Assembly: GCA_945861465.1 (NCBI GenBank)
Contig: CAMAVB010000011.1
Location: forward strand, 1 to 57,631
Source: Candidatus Kuenenia stuttgartensis
GTDB lineage: Bacteria > Planctomycetota > Planctomycetia > Planctomycetales > Planctomycetaceae
Direction of reading: 5' to 3'
DNA: 57,631 nt
Shown: positions 1 to 10,289 of the stretch, piece by piece
How the letters are laid out: each line of letters opens with the position of its first letter
Position numbering within the stretch: position 1 is the stretch's first letter
Made by a program: the position numbers and the translations under genes
Notes under the pieces: model-generated
Told to the model about the DNA's origin: nothing
The model's database searches: none
The model's input: the letters and a program-made list of their open reading frames with translations, nothing else

Positions 1-81
1 AGCGCGTCTGAGTTCAATCAGCTGACCGAATCCACAACTCTGCAACGCCGTGTGCTCGACCTGCTTTCAACCCATGCGTAG
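1..81 (+). CDS. C-terminal end of an unknown protein (5' truncated)
   Basis: Frame 1 is open from the first base to a TAG at 79-81 and gives 26 residues ending in LQRRVLDLLSTHA. The amphipathic, Leu/Arg-rich end looks like the C-terminal helix of a normal protein. Its upstream part is outside the window, so no family can be named. The next 248 bases (82-329) hold no gene I can support; they contain an eight-T run near 209-216 but no clear hairpin before it. It could still be chance reading frame. Confidence 0.4.
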   Translation, partial: SASEFNQLTESTTLQRRVLDLLSTHA

Positions 82-329
82 CCAGAGATCGCATTTTCTT
101 TTCAAGGATGTTTGACGACTTTTCATTGAAAAACACTGGGTTCCGCTGCGGATCTTTATTTGAATGGCGGTTCAAGTTCAGGCTAAAGTGCAGTTGTATT
201 GCGACAGGCTTTTTTTTGCGAGAGATCGACAGGCTTTCCGGGCAGCAGATTGATTCAGCCACCCGCCTCGTCGATGCGGCCCTCGCTGACGCTTCGGGTT
301 AATGTCACTTTCGTCGGCGTGTAGTAGAA

Positions 330-1502
330 CTACGTCTCAAACGTCCGGTCGAGAAATGGTCCGACCATCCGAGCGAGGGGTTCAAGGTCGATCAGAAACG
401 AATCGTGGCCGTAGGGACATGGCAATTCGACAAATGAAACGTGTTTGCGAACTCGCAGCAGTTCGGAAACCAGTTCGCGACTCTGACTGGTCGGAAACAA
501 CCAGTCGGTATCATACGAAGCCACCAGAAAACGCGCCTGAGCCTGATTCAGCGCATCGGCAAGAGACGCGAAACCGTCGGACAGGTCGTAATAGTCCATC
601 ATCCGTGTCAGATACAGATAACTGTTCGCATCGAAGCGCTGTACGAATCGCTTGCCTTGATAGTGCAGGTAACTCTCAATCTGGAACTCGGTTTCCTTCT
701 GCATGCTGAATGCGAAGCGATCGCTGTCCTGCAATCGACGACCGAATTTCAGCTCAATCGAGTCTTCCGACAAATACGTAATGTGGGCCACCATGCGAGC
801 CAGCGCTAAGCCATAGCGCGGGCCTTCGGAATCGTAGTACTCTCCGTTCATAAATCCGGGGTCTGCATAGATGGCTCGACGGCCGACCGCGTTGAACGCA
901 ATTCCCTGAGCCGACAGTTTTGGGGAGGAAGCCAGCACGATGGCGGCTCGGACCTGTTCCGGAAATCGAACAGCCCATTCAAGGACCTGCATCCCGCCCA
1001 GACTGCCTCCGACCACACCCAGCAGTTGCCGGATCCCGAGATGTCGGACCAGTTCGGCGTGAACAGCCACGACATCGCGAATCGTCAGGAAAGGAAAACT
1101 GAGACAGTACCGTTTTCCGGTAGTTGGATTGACCGATCCCGGCCCAGTTGTTCCTTGACAGCCGCCGAGCACATTGGCACAGATGACGAAATACTTATTT
1201 GTATCGAGCCCTTTTCCAGGGCCGATAAATCCGTCCCACCACCCCGGTTTGCTGTCATCTGGGGAGTGCAGGCCGGCTGCATGCGCGTCACCGGTCAGGG
1301 CGTGGCAAACAAAGACAGCGTTGCTGGCATTGGCATTGAGCGCTCCGTAGGTTTCATAGGCAACGGTGATCGAGCCCAATTCCTGACCGCTCGCAAACCG
1401 CAGGGGCTTCAACGGGTGAAACAACTGGACAGATTGAGTGCTGACAACTCCGACGGAACCGGCACTCTGCGCGACAACATCTTCTGGATTTTCGACCGGC
1501 AT
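330..1502 (-). CDS. metX: Homoserine O-acetyltransferase MetX
   Basis: A 390-aa alpha/beta-hydrolase-fold acyltransferase that transfers the acetyl group of acetyl-CoA to homoserine, the committing step of methionine synthesis in the cytoplasm. The nucleophile elbow GGSLGGMQ puts the catalytic Ser at residue 167. The acid is probably Asp333 in the DTDWLFP stretch and the base His366 in YGHDSFL, so the triad is complete. The family's N-terminal GDAHAAG and CANVLGGCQGTTGP blocks are present, and length is normal. No activity-modifying MetW-like partner is visible beside it. Its start lies 121 bp below the end of the next minus-strand gene, and the spacer shows no terminator, so co-transcription is possible. 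Some MetX-family enzymes use succinyl-CoA; sequence alone does not settle that. Confidence 0.93.
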   Translation of the reverse strand: MPVENPEDVVAQSAGSVGVVSTQSVQLFHPLKPLRFASGQELGSITVAYETYGALNANASNAVFVCHALTGDAHAAGLHSPDDSKPGWWDGFIGPGKGLDTNKYFVICANVLGGCQGTTGPGSVNPTTGKRYCLSFPFLTIRDVVAVHAELVRHLGIRQLLGVVGGSLGGMQVLEWAVRFPEQVRAAIVLASSPKLSAQGIAFNAVGRRAIYADPGFMNGEYYDSEGPRYGLALARMVAHITYLSEDSIELKFGRRLQDSDRFAFSMQKETEFQIESYLHYQGKRFVQRFDANSYLYLTRMMDYYDLSDGFASLADALNQAQARFLVASYDTDWLFPTSQSRELVSELLRVRKHVSFVELPCPYGHDSFLIDLEPLARMVGPFLDRTFET

Positions 1503-1623
1503 TCCATCACTTCAGCAGGCGGGGAACAGGAGCTTTGCGATTGACACAGGATCGGGATCGTATCCGAAGTTGATGACGATGTCAGTCCAGACGCGGAGGG
1601 CACAGTTGGCCGCACAGGTAGCC

Positions 1624-2610
1624 TCACGGCTTTTCTGGCTCATCGTCAATCAATGTCCTCACTTGGCCGAACGTCAATGTAATCTCCTGTTCTTCGCGGA
1701 GGCGGCGGGAACGGATCTTGATATGGTCCTTGACCAGATTTCGAGCCCCTGGCACGAGGATGATGATCTGCACGCGGTTCTTGATCACATCAATAATGCT
1801 GGAGGATTTGAGGACGACTTCCCTGCCGTTTTCCGCCGGAGTCCGGGTGGCGGATGCCATCAGTGCGTCATAAGGCAGACGTTGTTTATAGCCGTCGGTG
1901 CCGATGACTTCGCCCTTCAAGTCACTGACGCGATACTTTTTCAGGTCATCCGGCAATCGCACTTCGATCACGATCCGGTAGGGCTTCAATGGTTCCGGTG
2001 TGGCCGGAACTGTAAAGGCTGTAAAGCTGCCTTTCGTGACTGCAAAGCCCGCTTCCGGAACCTTTAGCAGAATCCCGCCGCCGTCACTGGCTTCGCCTTG
2101 AGAATCCGCCGACGACAGACTCAAGGCTTCGTCGCTGACGGACTTCAACCATGCAGAATCGGATTCCTGCAGGTGCTGAGTCAATTGTTGCTGACTGCTC
2201 TGTTGCTTTTCCACTTCCGTAGCAACGCTTCCGACGACTTCAAATTTCGGCAAATCGTCGAGGATGTCGTCATCGCCGAGCGAAGCAGCAATCGGCTCCT
2301 GTTCGACTTGTAAAAGTTCCGACCAGTCGATCCCGAACATCGGCAACAGAATCAGCGCGGTTCCCCAGACCAGCAGATGAAACAGGGCCGACGAAAAAAA
2401 ACTCATCGACGCCAGTGATGTCAGTAAAGCAGCAACCCGGCCCAGGGGGGGAACTGAAGATTCTGCTTCTGCGACCTCCGGCAGATCCAAAAATGCTGGA
2501 ACCGTGTCGAAGGAACCCTGCTCATCTACGGCGCGAGGCGGCAGCGGAGGTGGCGACAGTTTATGTCGGCCAACTTGCAATGCATCCTGCTCCGCAGCAG
2601 ACTCCGGCAT
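1624..2610 (-). CDS. Single-pass membrane protein of unknown function
   Basis: 328 aa from the ATG at 2610, whose upstream minus-strand sequence has a GAGAA about 9 nt before it. The frame is open to 2664, but the terminator at 2713-2743 leaves little room for a promoter before that earlier ATG. Residues 1-65 are polar and proline-rich, one hydrophobic segment lies at about 68-92, then comes an acidic, Gln/Ser-rich linker (DDDILDDL, QQSSQQQ). A C-terminal soluble domain ends in a mixed strand pattern (VQIIILVPGARNLVKDHIKIRS). This layout suggests a membrane-anchored periplasmic domain. No named family is recognised. It sits between metX and a lipoprotein-like gene, which gives no functional clue. 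Confidence 0.7.
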   Translation of the reverse strand: MPESAAEQDALQVGRHKLSPPPLPPRAVDEQGSFDTVPAFLDLPEVAEAESSVPPLGRVAALLTSLASMSFFSSALFHLLVWGTALILLPMFGIDWSELLQVEQEPIAASLGDDDILDDLPKFEVVGSVATEVEKQQSSQQQLTQHLQESDSAWLKSVSDEALSLSSADSQGEASDGGGILLKVPEAGFAVTKGSFTAFTVPATPEPLKPYRIVIEVRLPDDLKKYRVSDLKGEVIGTDGYKQRLPYDALMASATRTPAENGREVVLKSSSIIDVIKNRVQIIILVPGARNLVKDHIKIRSRRLREEQEITLTFGQVRTLIDDEPEKP

Positions 2611-2712
2611 GGAAATGTTCTCGAACTGCACAATGTAGAAGGTTCGCCCGTGGAATGATCGCACATCGCACGCATTTGTGTAAGTGTGACGGGCTGCGGC
2701 AGTTTGTCACAC

Positions 2713-2743
2713 GAAAAAAGCCCAACCATCTCTGGTCGGGCTT
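2713..2743 (-). terminator. Rho-independent terminator for the 2774-3385 gene
   Basis: Read on the minus strand: stem AAGCCCGACC, loop AGAGAT, stem GGTTGGGCTT, then a run of T. One G-T pair interrupts an otherwise perfect stem. It lies 31 bp past the stop of the lipoprotein-like gene and before the next minus-strand gene, so the latter must have its own promoter between about 2712 and 2611. Confidence 0.85.
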
Positions 2744-2773
2744 GAAATTGATTGAAGCGATTTTTTCAGGTTT

Positions 2774-3385
2774 CTACTGTACAGTCGGGCCAGCACAGCG
2801 AATCAGATGGTCTTTGTCGATATACACGACTTCCACGGACTGATCAGTGTGGCTGAACGGCACCGGCCAGTAGGCCCGGATGGTCTTGTCGTAGTAAACT
2901 GTACATTTGTAGTGACAGTGATGCAGGCGGCAAGGGCCAACCAAGGGATAGACTTTGCATTCGTCCAGGCGGTCGACCATCGGTTCGACCACGATTTTGA
3001 CGTTGTTGAACTGAGTTTCCTCCAGGAACGCAAATCCTCCAGCCGGTAAATTGGGCAATGATCGCATCACCTGATCTTCACTTGGAGGATCGACGCAGAA
3101 CACGTCGCCTTCTACCGGATCAAGCACGGGCGTGCGATCGTAGCGTTCCTGAGTCCATAGTTTGTCCTCGATGAGCTGACTTTTGTAAGCTGAAACCGGA
3201 ACAGCAGGCAACGTTTTCCAGAACGTCATGCCAGTCCAGATGACGTCAATGAATCCGCCAGTCAGCAGACAACCGCTGTTCGTCATAGTTGACAGGCAGA
3301 TGACTGCCACCACTGCGTTGCGTCGCAATTTACTGCCGAGCGTCTGCATGGGTTTGTTCCCGGTTTTCATCGTAGGCGAGTTCAT
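2774..3385 (-). CDS. Exported or lipid-anchored protein, planctomycete-type, function unknown
   Basis: 203 aa. A basic stretch (SKLRRN) followed by a hydrophobic core (AVVAVICLSTMT) and NSGC at Cys39 looks like a signal sequence with a poor lipobox; Asn in place of a small hydrophobic residue makes lipidation uncertain. The mature part has a Cys pair region (CRLHHCHYKC) and strand-rich segments ending VEVVYIDKDHLIRCAG. No catalytic motif is seen. Met6 and Met13 are alternative starts that leave the signal intact. The gene is monocistronic on the evidence of the strong terminator behind it. Confidence 0.72.
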   Translation of the reverse strand: MNSPTMKTGNKPMQTLGSKLRRNAVVAVICLSTMTNSGCLLTGGFIDVIWTGMTFWKTLPAVPVSAYKSQLIEDKLWTQERYDRTPVLDPVEGDVFCVDPPSEDQVMRSLPNLPAGGFAFLEETQFNNVKIVVEPMVDRLDECKVYPLVGPCRLHHCHYKCTVYYDKTIRAYWPVPFSHTDQSVEVVYIDKDHLIRCAGPTVQ

Positions 3386-3656
3386 GAATCAAATCCTGGC
3401 TTGCGGGCCTGCTGCCGCCGATCTGCGACTGGCAAACCCAAAGACTGCACGCCAAAACTCAGGCGTCTTTCCTGATATCGAACGATCCTTTCCGCAGACT
3501 TGTGAAAATGTTTCGATTTTGCGGATCAAGTTGTAAGAATCGAACGTATCGATCCTGCCGGTCTTTCGGTGCGTCGCTGCCGCCAGGCGAAACACTGCGT
3601 CCGGACGCGACTGCGGCAGGATCTGCCATTGTACGATTCTGCACTGCGGGCGAATC

Positions 3657-4985
3657 TCAAACACCATTCGGTTCAAAGATCCCCGCGCCACGATATCGGA
3701 TCTCTTCACCGCGAACGGCATCGATCACTTTGCCATCGGCAAATACGGTCTGGCCCATCACCCAGGTGCGGATGGGCCAGCCGGTCAGGGTTTCCCCATG
3801 CCACGGCGACCAGCCGCATTTTGACAACTGGTTCTCATTCAGAATGGTCTGCGTCTTGTTCAGATCGACAAGGACAAGATCCGCATCATAGCCTTCACAG
3901 ATTTGTCCCTTTCCCTCAATGTTCCAGATGCGAGCCGGAGCAGCGGAAGTCCACGAAGCGATTTGGCCGAGCGTGCAGCGGCCACGATTCACTTCATTTA
4001 ACAGGAGTGCCAGATAGTTCTCGACGGCTGGCAGACCGCTGGGCGACTGCGGATAAGGCTGTCGCTTTTCTGCCAGCGTATGCGGGGCGTGATCGGTGGC
4101 AACGACTTCCAGTGTCCCGTCAAGCAATCCGCGCCAGACCGCTTCATTATCGGCACGTGACTTGACGGATGGATTCATCTGAATGAGCGTACCGAGTCGG
4201 GCGTAGTCATCGACGTTGAAGAACAGGTGGTGGGGACACGCCTCGGCGGTAATCAGATCACTGGTATCCCGCAGGAACGCCACTTCTTCTGCGGTCGATA
4301 CATGCAGAACATGGAACCGGTGTCGGTGCCGTTCGGCCAGTTCCACTGCCCGTTTCGTAGCGATCAATGCGGCCTGATGATCGCGGATCAGGCTGTGATC
4401 AGACACATGGTGTCCGCCATTCAGGCGTGCGGCATTTGCTTTTACCGTCGCTTCATCTTCGCAATGCGCACAGATCGGGAGCGTCGTTTCGGCGAAGATT
4501 CGTTCCAGCGCTGCCTGGTTATCAACCAACAGATCCCCCGTGCTGGAACCAATGAAGATCTTGATGCCAGGCGTGCGCGTGGCGGATTGAAGCACGTCCA
4601 GATTGTCGGGGGTTGCTCCAATGTAGAAACCGAAATTCACATGACACTTTTGCGCGGCGACTGCCAGTTTTTCGTCCAGCGCCTGCAGCGTGGTCGTGGT
4701 CGGTTTCGTGTTGGGCATTTCCAGAAACGAAGTGACGCCGCCCTTTGCACAGGCCCGCGTGGCATGATGCAGGTCTTCCTTGTGTGTCAGTCCCGGTTCA
4801 CGAAAATGAACCTGATCGTCGATCAAACCGGGCAACAGATGCAGACCGTTGGCGTCGATCACATCATCCGCTGTGGCAGAATCGGGCGCGCCGATTGACG
4901 CGATGCGATGACCATCGATCAGGACATTGATTCGTTCTACAGCGTTGGGAAGCACAACCTTCGCGTTCCGAATAAGCGTCTTCAT
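3657..4985 (-). CDS. pyrC: Dihydroorotase
   Basis: 442-aa amidohydrolase that closes carbamoyl-aspartate to dihydroorotate in pyrimidine synthesis. Visible family landmarks are [14 protein letters not shown] (residues 58-71), the substrate-binding [14 protein letters not shown] where the bridging Lys region lies, CAHCED, ACPHHLF and the catalytic Asp in VATDHAPHT. The first His of the usual HxH metal motif is Gln58, as I recall from Bacteroidetes-type dihydroorotases. The C-terminal [11 protein letters not shown] strand closes the small composite domain. It starts 7 bp after the stop of pgm, so the two are probably one transcript. The resemblance to allantoinase/hydantoinase relatives is weaker than to this class. 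Confidence 0.88.
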   Translation of the reverse strand: MKTLIRNAKVVLPNAVERINVLIDGHRIASIGAPDSATADDVIDANGLHLLPGLIDDQVHFREPGLTHKEDLHHATRACAKGGVTSFLEMPNTKPTTTTLQALDEKLAVAAQKCHVNFGFYIGATPDNLDVLQSATRTPGIKIFIGSSTGDLLVDNQAALERIFAETTLPICAHCEDEATVKANAARLNGGHHVSDHSLIRDHQAALIATKRAVELAERHRHRFHVLHVSTAEEVAFLRDTSDLITAEACPHHLFFNVDDYARLGTLIQMNPSVKSRADNEAVWRGLLDGTLEVVATDHAPHTLAEKRQPYPQSPSGLPAVENYLALLLNEVNRGRCTLGQIASWTSAAPARIWNIEGKGQICEGYDADLVLVDLNKTQTILNENQLSKCGWSPWHGETLTGWPIRTWVMGQTVFADGKVIDAVRGEEIRYRGAGIFEPNGV

Positions 4986-4992
4986 GCCTCGT

Positions 4993-6813
4993 TCAACCTT
5001 TTAACTGTTGCTGAGCCCAGTTACCAATCGCCTGCTGCACATCCTTCATTGCCTTGTCGCCTGCAACGCGCGCGGCTTCGAGATTACCGTTGACCACATC
5101 TGACTGACAGAAGAGATAAAACTTGATTTTCGGCTCCGTCCCTGATGGACGTCCCGCGATCTGAACTCTGATTGACAGCGACGCATCTGACTTGTAGACC
5201 AGCAGATCGCCGCGTGGATGAGTGATCTCCGGCAGCGGGGTGCCGGACGGAATTGAAATGCATTTCCCTGTGCTGTAGTCAAGTGCTTCCGTGAATCGCA
5301 CCGATCCAAATCGATCTGGCGGCGTCTGGCGGAGGGTCTGCATTAAGCCATCGATTTTTGCCTTGCCCGTCGGCCCTTCGCAGTAGATCGACTTCTGGCC
5401 TTCGCAGTGGTAGCCGCAATCCCTGTAAAGCTGATCGAGTTGATGCAGCAGCGATTTGCCTTGAGCCTTAAGTTCCCCGGCCAATTCCAGAATGTACAAT
5501 GCTGCAATACTTGCATCTTTGTCGCGGCAGTAGGAACCCGCAAGGAAGCCGATGGATTCTTCTGTGCCGAACACAAAATGTTCGGTGCCCTGTTCTTCCA
5601 TTGTCTGAGCGATGTACTTGAACCCGACGAGCAGCTCGTAAAAGCAGCGGGCACCGTGATGCGCAGCGACTGCTCTCGTCAGCGGCGTGGTGACCAATGT
5701 CTCAACCACGTAATCCTGGGATGAAAATCTGCCGGAGGCTTTTCGTTTGCGAAACAGAAAATCCGTAATCAGTGCCCCGACCTGATTGCCGCTCAGTGCC
5801 GTGAATTCGCCAGCCGAATTTCGCACCATGACCCCGAGTCGGTCGGCATCCGGGTCAGACGCAAGGATCAGTTCCGCCGGGTTGTTCGTCGCCCTGATCC
5901 AGTCCACGACGGGACTGAACACTTCAAGGTTCTCCGGGTTCGGGAAATGATTCGGCACATTCGGGAAATTGCCGTCCGCCGCGCGATGTGGTTCAAAGAT
6001 CGAGACGTTTTGAAATCCGGCCGCTTTGATCACCGCGTAAACGTTCGTTTCACCCACTCCGTGCAGAGGTGTGTACACGGCACTGATCGAACGTCCGGGA
6101 GATTCGGAGAGCTTCACAACCTCCGCCACGTAGTCCTTGTCGATGTCAGAACCAACGATCTGAATTCGTCCATCTGCGACCGCTGAAGCAAAGTCTACGG
6201 TGGGAATCACATCGGCTTTTTCGACTTCTTTCACAATGCCTTTGTCATGCGGAGGAATCACCTGGGCTCCATTATCCCAGTACGCCTTGAAGCCGTTGTC
6301 GGCAGGTGGGTTGTGGGAGGCGGAGATCACGACACCGACGTTACAGCCAAGTTTGCGGACGGCATAGGACAGCTCCGGCGTTGAACGATGACCGTCAAAC
6401 AGGAACACTTTCAGGCCATGGGCAGCCATCGTGCAGGCAGTAATCCTGGCGAAGTGTGGTGAATTGTTTCGCGTGTCATGAGCGATGACGGCGGAACCGC
6501 CGGTATGGCATCCGGTCGTGCGCAGATAGACGGCCATGCCATGCGCCGACTCGGCGATCGTACGATCGTTGATCGTCGCTGGCCCCATTTCGCCCATACA
6601 GCCGCGACGACCACCAGTGCCGAACGGGATGGACGTCCAGAACATTGCATCCAGCTTTTGCCATTCGCCTGCGTTGATCAGTTCGGCGATACGTGGCCGA
6701 TACTGGGCGAAACATTCTCGGGTCAGCCAGGATCGCAGATTTTGCGGAGAATTTGCGGTCAACTGCCCATCTTTCGCGGCCTGATCGATCAAAGACTGCA
6801 CGTCGCTGGTCAT
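4993..6813 (-). CDS. Phosphoglucomutase/phosphomannomutase (alpha-D-phosphohexomutase)
   Basis: 606 aa from the ATG at 6813, chosen because AGGAG lies 9 nt upstream; the open frame runs on to 7251 but the extra 146 codons look non-coding and match no family part. Phosphohexomutases interconvert the 1- and 6-phosphates of glucose or mannose. The phosphoserine is Ser166 in [11 protein letters not shown], the metal loop is DPDADRLG, the sugar-binding loop is GTEESIGF, and the phosphate loop near the C-terminus is [12 protein letters not shown]. Length fits the PGM2-like long subfamily, which includes phosphopentomutase-type enzymes, so the preferred sugar is open. It leads a pair with pyrC. Confidence 0.88.
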   Translation of the reverse strand: MTSDVQSLIDQAAKDGQLTANSPQNLRSWLTRECFAQYRPRIAELINAGEWQKLDAMFWTSIPFGTGGRRGCMGEMGPATINDRTIAESAHGMAVYLRTTGCHTGGSAVIAHDTRNNSPHFARITACTMAAHGLKVFLFDGHRSTPELSYAVRKLGCNVGVVISASHNPPADNGFKAYWDNGAQVIPPHDKGIVKEVEKADVIPTVDFASAVADGRIQIVGSDIDKDYVAEVVKLSESPGRSISAVYTPLHGVGETNVYAVIKAAGFQNVSIFEPHRAADGNFPNVPNHFPNPENLEVFSPVVDWIRATNNPAELILASDPDADRLGVMVRNSAGEFTALSGNQVGALITDFLFRKRKASGRFSSQDYVVETLVTTPLTRAVAAHHGARCFYELLVGFKYIAQTMEEQGTEHFVFGTEESIGFLAGSYCRDKDASIAALYILELAGELKAQGKSLLHQLDQLYRDCGYHCEGQKSIYCEGPTGKAKIDGLMQTLRQTPPDRFGSVRFTEALDYSTGKCISIPSGTPLPEITHPRGDLLVYKSDASLSIRVQIAGRPSGTEPKIKFYLFCQSDVVNGNLEAARVAGDKAMKDVQQAIGNWAQQQLKG

Positions 6814-7323
6814 TGTGGAAAGCTCCTGTGAATCCATGAAAAGGGTTGCCAATGGCTTGTGAAATGTTGATGCCAAATGCGTGAACGGTGCGTGCGTGAT
6901 TGATGAAACGCCAACATCGATCAATCTGAGCGTCGCATTCTGGCATCGACACCTCTGCGGCGACACGCGAATGCTCGCACGGCGCACGGTCCTGAACCAG
7001 TCCGACGGCATGAAAACTAGAACTTCCGGAAAGGATTTCCCGCGAACAGAAGTGATGAAAAAGCGGTAGAGACGATTGACTATCATTTGACAACGCACAC
7101 TTGTTCGAGCAACATAACGACGTAAAATGAGTGTCGTTGGAGAAATCGAAACTGATTTTGCTCCGATCAGCCGAAAGTTGGCGCGGCAAGCTCCGCGAAA
7201 ACAGCATTCGGAATCTCCCGAACCGGTTTGTGCAGGGCGAAGGAACGCCACAGGTCCGGCTGAACTACCCCATCTAAAATAGCTCGCACCTGCGGGTCAC
7301 ATCAAACTCATCGATTTCCTCAG
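6814..7323. other. 510-bp divergent intergenic region between pgm and coaE
   Basis: Holds the starts of the two transcripts. Several reading frames are open but none shows codon bias or recognisable protein. I see no convincing hairpin, repeat or riboswitch. A good ribosome binding site for pgm (AGGAG) lies at its left edge. Confidence 0.5.
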
Positions 7324-7995
7324 TTGCCCACTGTTTTATCAGATCCTGCAGAGTTCGCGAACATTCCGGTTGTCGGCATTGTCGGAGGCATTAGCGCTGG
7401 CAAGAGTTCGGTCGTTCAGAATGTTTCTGACCTTCGATTGTGGGTGATTGATGCTGACCGCGTTGGCCATGAATTGCTTCTGACAAACGACATTCGTGAA
7501 AAACTCAGTCATGCCTTTGGACCAGGGATCTTCGCCAACTCGGGGTTGGTCCTGCGATCGCGGCTGGCGGAAATAGTTTTCGGGGATTCCGATGAGCAGA
7601 AAAACAATCGAAGCCAGCTGAATAAAATTCTTCATCCGGCGATTCGGAATGAGATTCATCGTTTGATCAGACAGGCTCCGCAGGACGCGGATGCCATTAT
7701 CCTGGATGCTGCCCTGCTGCTGGAAGCTGGCTGGGCAGTAGAATGTGACGCGGTGATCTTTGTTGACACTCCGGATGAGCTGCGGTACCAGCGTGCTGCA
7801 GCAAATCGCGGCTGGTCGATGGAAGAATTACAGCGTCGCGAAGCATCGCAATGGAGTCTGTTGCAAAAGCGTCAGAACTCTCAGTTTGTCGTCAATAATT
7901 CCGGTTCAATGGAAGAGGCGGCTGAGCAGATGAAGTTAATTCTGGAGAAGATCATTAAGCGGCATTCCGCCCGTGAAGTGTTGAACCATCCGTAG
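7324..7995 (+). CDS. coaE: Dephospho-CoA kinase
   Basis: 223 aa. Phosphorylates the ribose 3'-OH of dephospho-CoA, last step of coenzyme A synthesis. The P-loop GGISAGKS spans residues 21-28, followed by the IDADRVGHELL substrate loop, LHPAIR and a lid region with RAAANRGWS. The start is a TTG: an in-frame TGA at 7261 and the lack of any ATG or GTG before the P-loop leave it as the only usual start, and no Shine-Dalgarno sequence is seen. The N-terminus is about 12 residues longer than in many CoaE proteins. Rho follows 245 bp downstream on the same strand. Confidence 0.88.
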   Translation: MPTVLSDPAEFANIPVVGIVGGISAGKSSVVQNVSDLRLWVIDADRVGHELLLTNDIREKLSHAFGPGIFANSGLVLRSRLAEIVFGDSDEQKNNRSQLNKILHPAIRNEIHRLIRQAPQDADAIILDAALLLEAGWAVECDAVIFVDTPDELRYQRAAANRGWSMEELQRREASQWSLLQKRQNSQFVVNNSGSMEEAAEQMKLILEKIIKRHSAREVLNHP

Positions 7996-8022
7996 GGTGC
8001 GTGAAGCGGAGCGCAACGCACC
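7996..8022. repeat. Short hairpin repeat after coaE
   Basis: GGTGCGT and ACGCACC form a 7-bp stem one base after the coaE stop, with a 13-nt GC-rich loop. There is no T run, so it is not a standard terminator. It could protect the coaE mRNA end or be a REP-like sequence. Confidence 0.5.
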
Positions 8023-8240
8023 ACTTGCAAAAGCTATCGAAATGGTGTGTTCCGCTGTCGCTGCACACGCGCTACCTGAATGCACTGGCGGTCGGTGACT
8101 GTTGAACTCTGACCACATTGAAACAACCATTTTTAGAACACACCAGTCGGATCGTGACCACATGCGATTCGACGTCAAATCCTGTCTTGATTCTGCTGGT
8201 AAACCTGCCACAAATTCCTTTCTGGAGGCCCGACGCGGCC

Positions 8241-9641
8241 ATGTCAACACGCAGTACACGCCCTGATGATCCTCGCCCTGGCGGTGCCCACCGTCTGCTG
8301 CGCCGACCGGAGACACGTCCAGAGCCGGGCGACATCAACAAACCGGTTGAAGAGACGTTCGCGCCGCCTGAAGGCACCGAAATCAACATCGCTGAACTTC
8401 AGCGAATGTCAATGAAAGAGCTGATTGCCATTGCGGAGCAGGAGGAACTCACAGAATACCACGGTCTGAAAAAGCAGGATCTGATTTTCAAGATCCTCAA
8501 AGAACGGACGCGCATGAATGGACTCATGTTTGGCGAAGGGACATTGGAAATTCTGCCGGACGGATTCGGATTTCTGCGCAGCCCGGATTATCACTATTTG
8601 CCATGTCCGGATGACATCTACGTCAGCCCCAGCCAGATTCGGCGTTTTGGATTGCGCACCGGGGCAACCGTCGCGGGTCAGATTCGTCCGCCGAAAGAAA
8701 ACGAACGCTACTTCGCGCTGTTGCGCGTCGAAGCGATCAATGGAGAAGACCCGAATGAACTGACGAACAAAGTGTTTTTTGACGACTTGACGCCGCTGCA
8801 TCCGGAACGTCGCCTGCGACTTGCCGACAACGCTGAATTCCTGAGTACACGCATCGTGGATCTGATCGCACCGATCGGACTTGGCCAGCGTGGCCTGATC
8901 GTGTCACCGCCGCGGGCCGGAAAGACGATCCTGCTGCAACAGTTGGCGAAAGCGACGCAGCAGAATCACCCGGATGCCTACGTGATCGTGCTGTTGATTG
9001 ACGAACGTCCGGAAGAAGTGACGGATATGGAGCGGAAGCTGAAAGGCGTGAATTGCGAAGTCGTCAGCAGTACGTTTGACGAACCGACAGCGCGGCATAT
9101 TCAGGTGGCCGAAATGGTCATCGAAAAAGCCAAACGGATGGTCGAATACGGCCAGGATGTCATAATCTTCCTCGACAGCATCACCCGCCTTGCCCGCGCA
9201 TGGAACACGGAAATCCCGAATTCCGGCAAGACGCTCTCTGGTGGCATTGATGCCGGTGCGCTGCAGCATCCGAAACGATTCTTCGGAGCAGCTCGCTGCG
9301 TGGAAGAGGGCGGCAGCCTGACGATCATCGCGACCGCATTGGTGGATACCGGCAGCCGGATGGATGAAGTCATTTTTGAAGAGTTCAAAGGCACGGGCAA
9401 TACAGAGTTGCATCTGGATCGTCGCATGGTTGAGAAACGCATCTGGCCGGCAATCGACGTCAATCGTTCCGGAACCCGCCGCGAAGAATTGCTGATGAAT
9501 GAGGAAGAGTTGAAACTTGTCTGGGTACTTCGCCGTGTACTGAATGACATGAATCCGGTGGACGCGATTGAACTGCTGGTGAACCGTCTGAAACGGACGA
9601 AGTCGAACGAAGAATTTTTGCTGTCGATGAATCTTGGATAG
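8241..9641 (+). CDS. rho: Transcription termination factor Rho
   Basis: 466 aa from the ATG at 8241, with GGAGG about 12 nt upstream; the frame extends back to a TTG at 8118 that has no support. Hexameric RNA-dependent ATPase that ends transcription. Order: a basic, proline-rich tail (1-45), the Rho N-terminal helical domain ([18 protein letters not shown]), the RNA-binding cold-shock-like domain ([18 protein letters not shown]) and the ATPase core. Walker A is SPPRAGKT (222-229), Walker [15 protein letters not shown], and the Q/R loops and arginine finger region ([10 protein letters not shown]) are present. The extended N-terminal tail is common in deep-branching bacteria. ribH starts 5 bp downstream. 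Confidence 0.95.
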   Translation: MSTRSTRPDDPRPGGAHRLLRRPETRPEPGDINKPVEETFAPPEGTEINIAELQRMSMKELIAIAEQEELTEYHGLKKQDLIFKILKERTRMNGLMFGEGTLEILPDGFGFLRSPDYHYLPCPDDIYVSPSQIRRFGLRTGATVAGQIRPPKENERYFALLRVEAINGEDPNELTNKVFFDDLTPLHPERRLRLADNAEFLSTRIVDLIAPIGLGQRGLIVSPPRAGKTILLQQLAKATQQNHPDAYVIVLLIDERPEEVTDMERKLKGVNCEVVSSTFDEPTARHIQVAEMVIEKAKRMVEYGQDVIIFLDSITRLARAWNTEIPNSGKTLSGGIDAGALQHPKRFFGAARCVEEGGSLTIIATALVDTGSRMDEVIFEEFKGTGNTELHLDRRMVEKRIWPAIDVNRSGTRREELLMNEEELKLVWVLRRVLNDMNPVDAIELLVNRLKRTKSNEEFLLSMNLG

Positions 9642-9646
9642 GTCGA

Positions 9647-10117
9647 ATGTTTATGCCAACCGAACTCCACGGACAACTCACCGCTGCCGACTCATCGTTC
9701 GCGATCGTGGTGTCGCGATTCAATGATCTCATTACAAAGCGATTGCTTGAGGGCGCGATCGAGACGGTCGTGCGGCATGGTGGCAGCGCCGACAGGATTA
9801 CCATTGCCTGGGTGCCGGGTTCGTTTGAAATCCCGCTCGCCGCATCAAAGTTCGCAAAGTCCGGTAAGTACGCGGCCGTGATTTGTCTGGGAGCCGTAAT
9901 TCAAGGGTCGACAACGCATCACGAATACATCAACAGCCAGGTCGCATCCGGCATCATGGGTATTACTCGGGAAACGGGAATTCCGGTGACGTTCGGCGTC
10001 ATTACCTGCGAATCGATGGATCAAGCTCTCGACCGTGCAGGCGGGAAAGTCGGGAACAAAGGCCGTGAAGCGACACTGGCCGCAATTGAGATGATCAACC
10101 TGCTGAAGATGATCTGA
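9647..10117 (+). CDS. ribH: 6,7-dimethyl-8-ribityllumazine synthase
   Basis: 156 aa (154 if the second ATG at 9653 is used). Condenses the ribityl-pyrimidine with dihydroxybutanone phosphate, the penultimate riboflavin step; family members assemble as pentamers or 60-mers. Seen: VSRFND near the N-terminus, WVPGSFEIP, the conserved [16 protein letters not shown] with the catalytic His, and the C-terminal [14 protein letters not shown]. It starts 5 bp after rho, so the two are very likely co-transcribed. Other riboflavin genes are not in the window. In many bacteria ribH is followed by nusB, as here. Confidence 0.94.
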   Translation: MFMPTELHGQLTAADSSFAIVVSRFNDLITKRLLEGAIETVVRHGGSADRITIAWVPGSFEIPLAASKFAKSGKYAAVICLGAVIQGSTTHHEYINSQVASGIMGITRETGIPVTFGVITCESMDQALDRAGGKVGNKGREATLAAIEMINLLKMI

Positions 10118-10123
10118 CCTGAA

Positions 10124-10226
10124 GGCGAGCGGCTGGGCGTCAGCCCCCCGTGTGTCTCTAGTTGAGTCAATCGTGTCAGCAAAACAGCTAAAACATACTC
10201 GGAGGGCTGACGCCCTGCCGCTCGCC
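10124..10226. repeat. Long imperfect inverted repeat between ribH and nusB
   Basis: Arms at 10124-10149 and 10201-10226 pair almost fully (GGCGAGCGG.TGGGCGTCAGCCC against GGGCTGACGCCC.GCCGCTCGCC) around a 51-nt AT-richer loop. A half copy of the same arm lies at 19764-19790. It has no T run and sits inside a likely transcript, so it reads as a dispersed repeat that could slow or process the RNA. Confidence 0.75.
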
Positions 10227-10289
10227 AGAATAATCTGCGCATCGTGCGCAGTTCCAAATTGTTAAACTCGAAGCTGATTCAAACTAAAA

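Noticed and set aside
208-218. T run near the left edge as a terminator for the partial first gene
   Set aside because: No stem precedes it within a usable distance.
6814-7251. 146-codon N-terminal extension of the phosphohexomutase
   Set aside because: No similarity to the family, no ribosome binding site; AGGAG before the ATG at 6813 sets the start.
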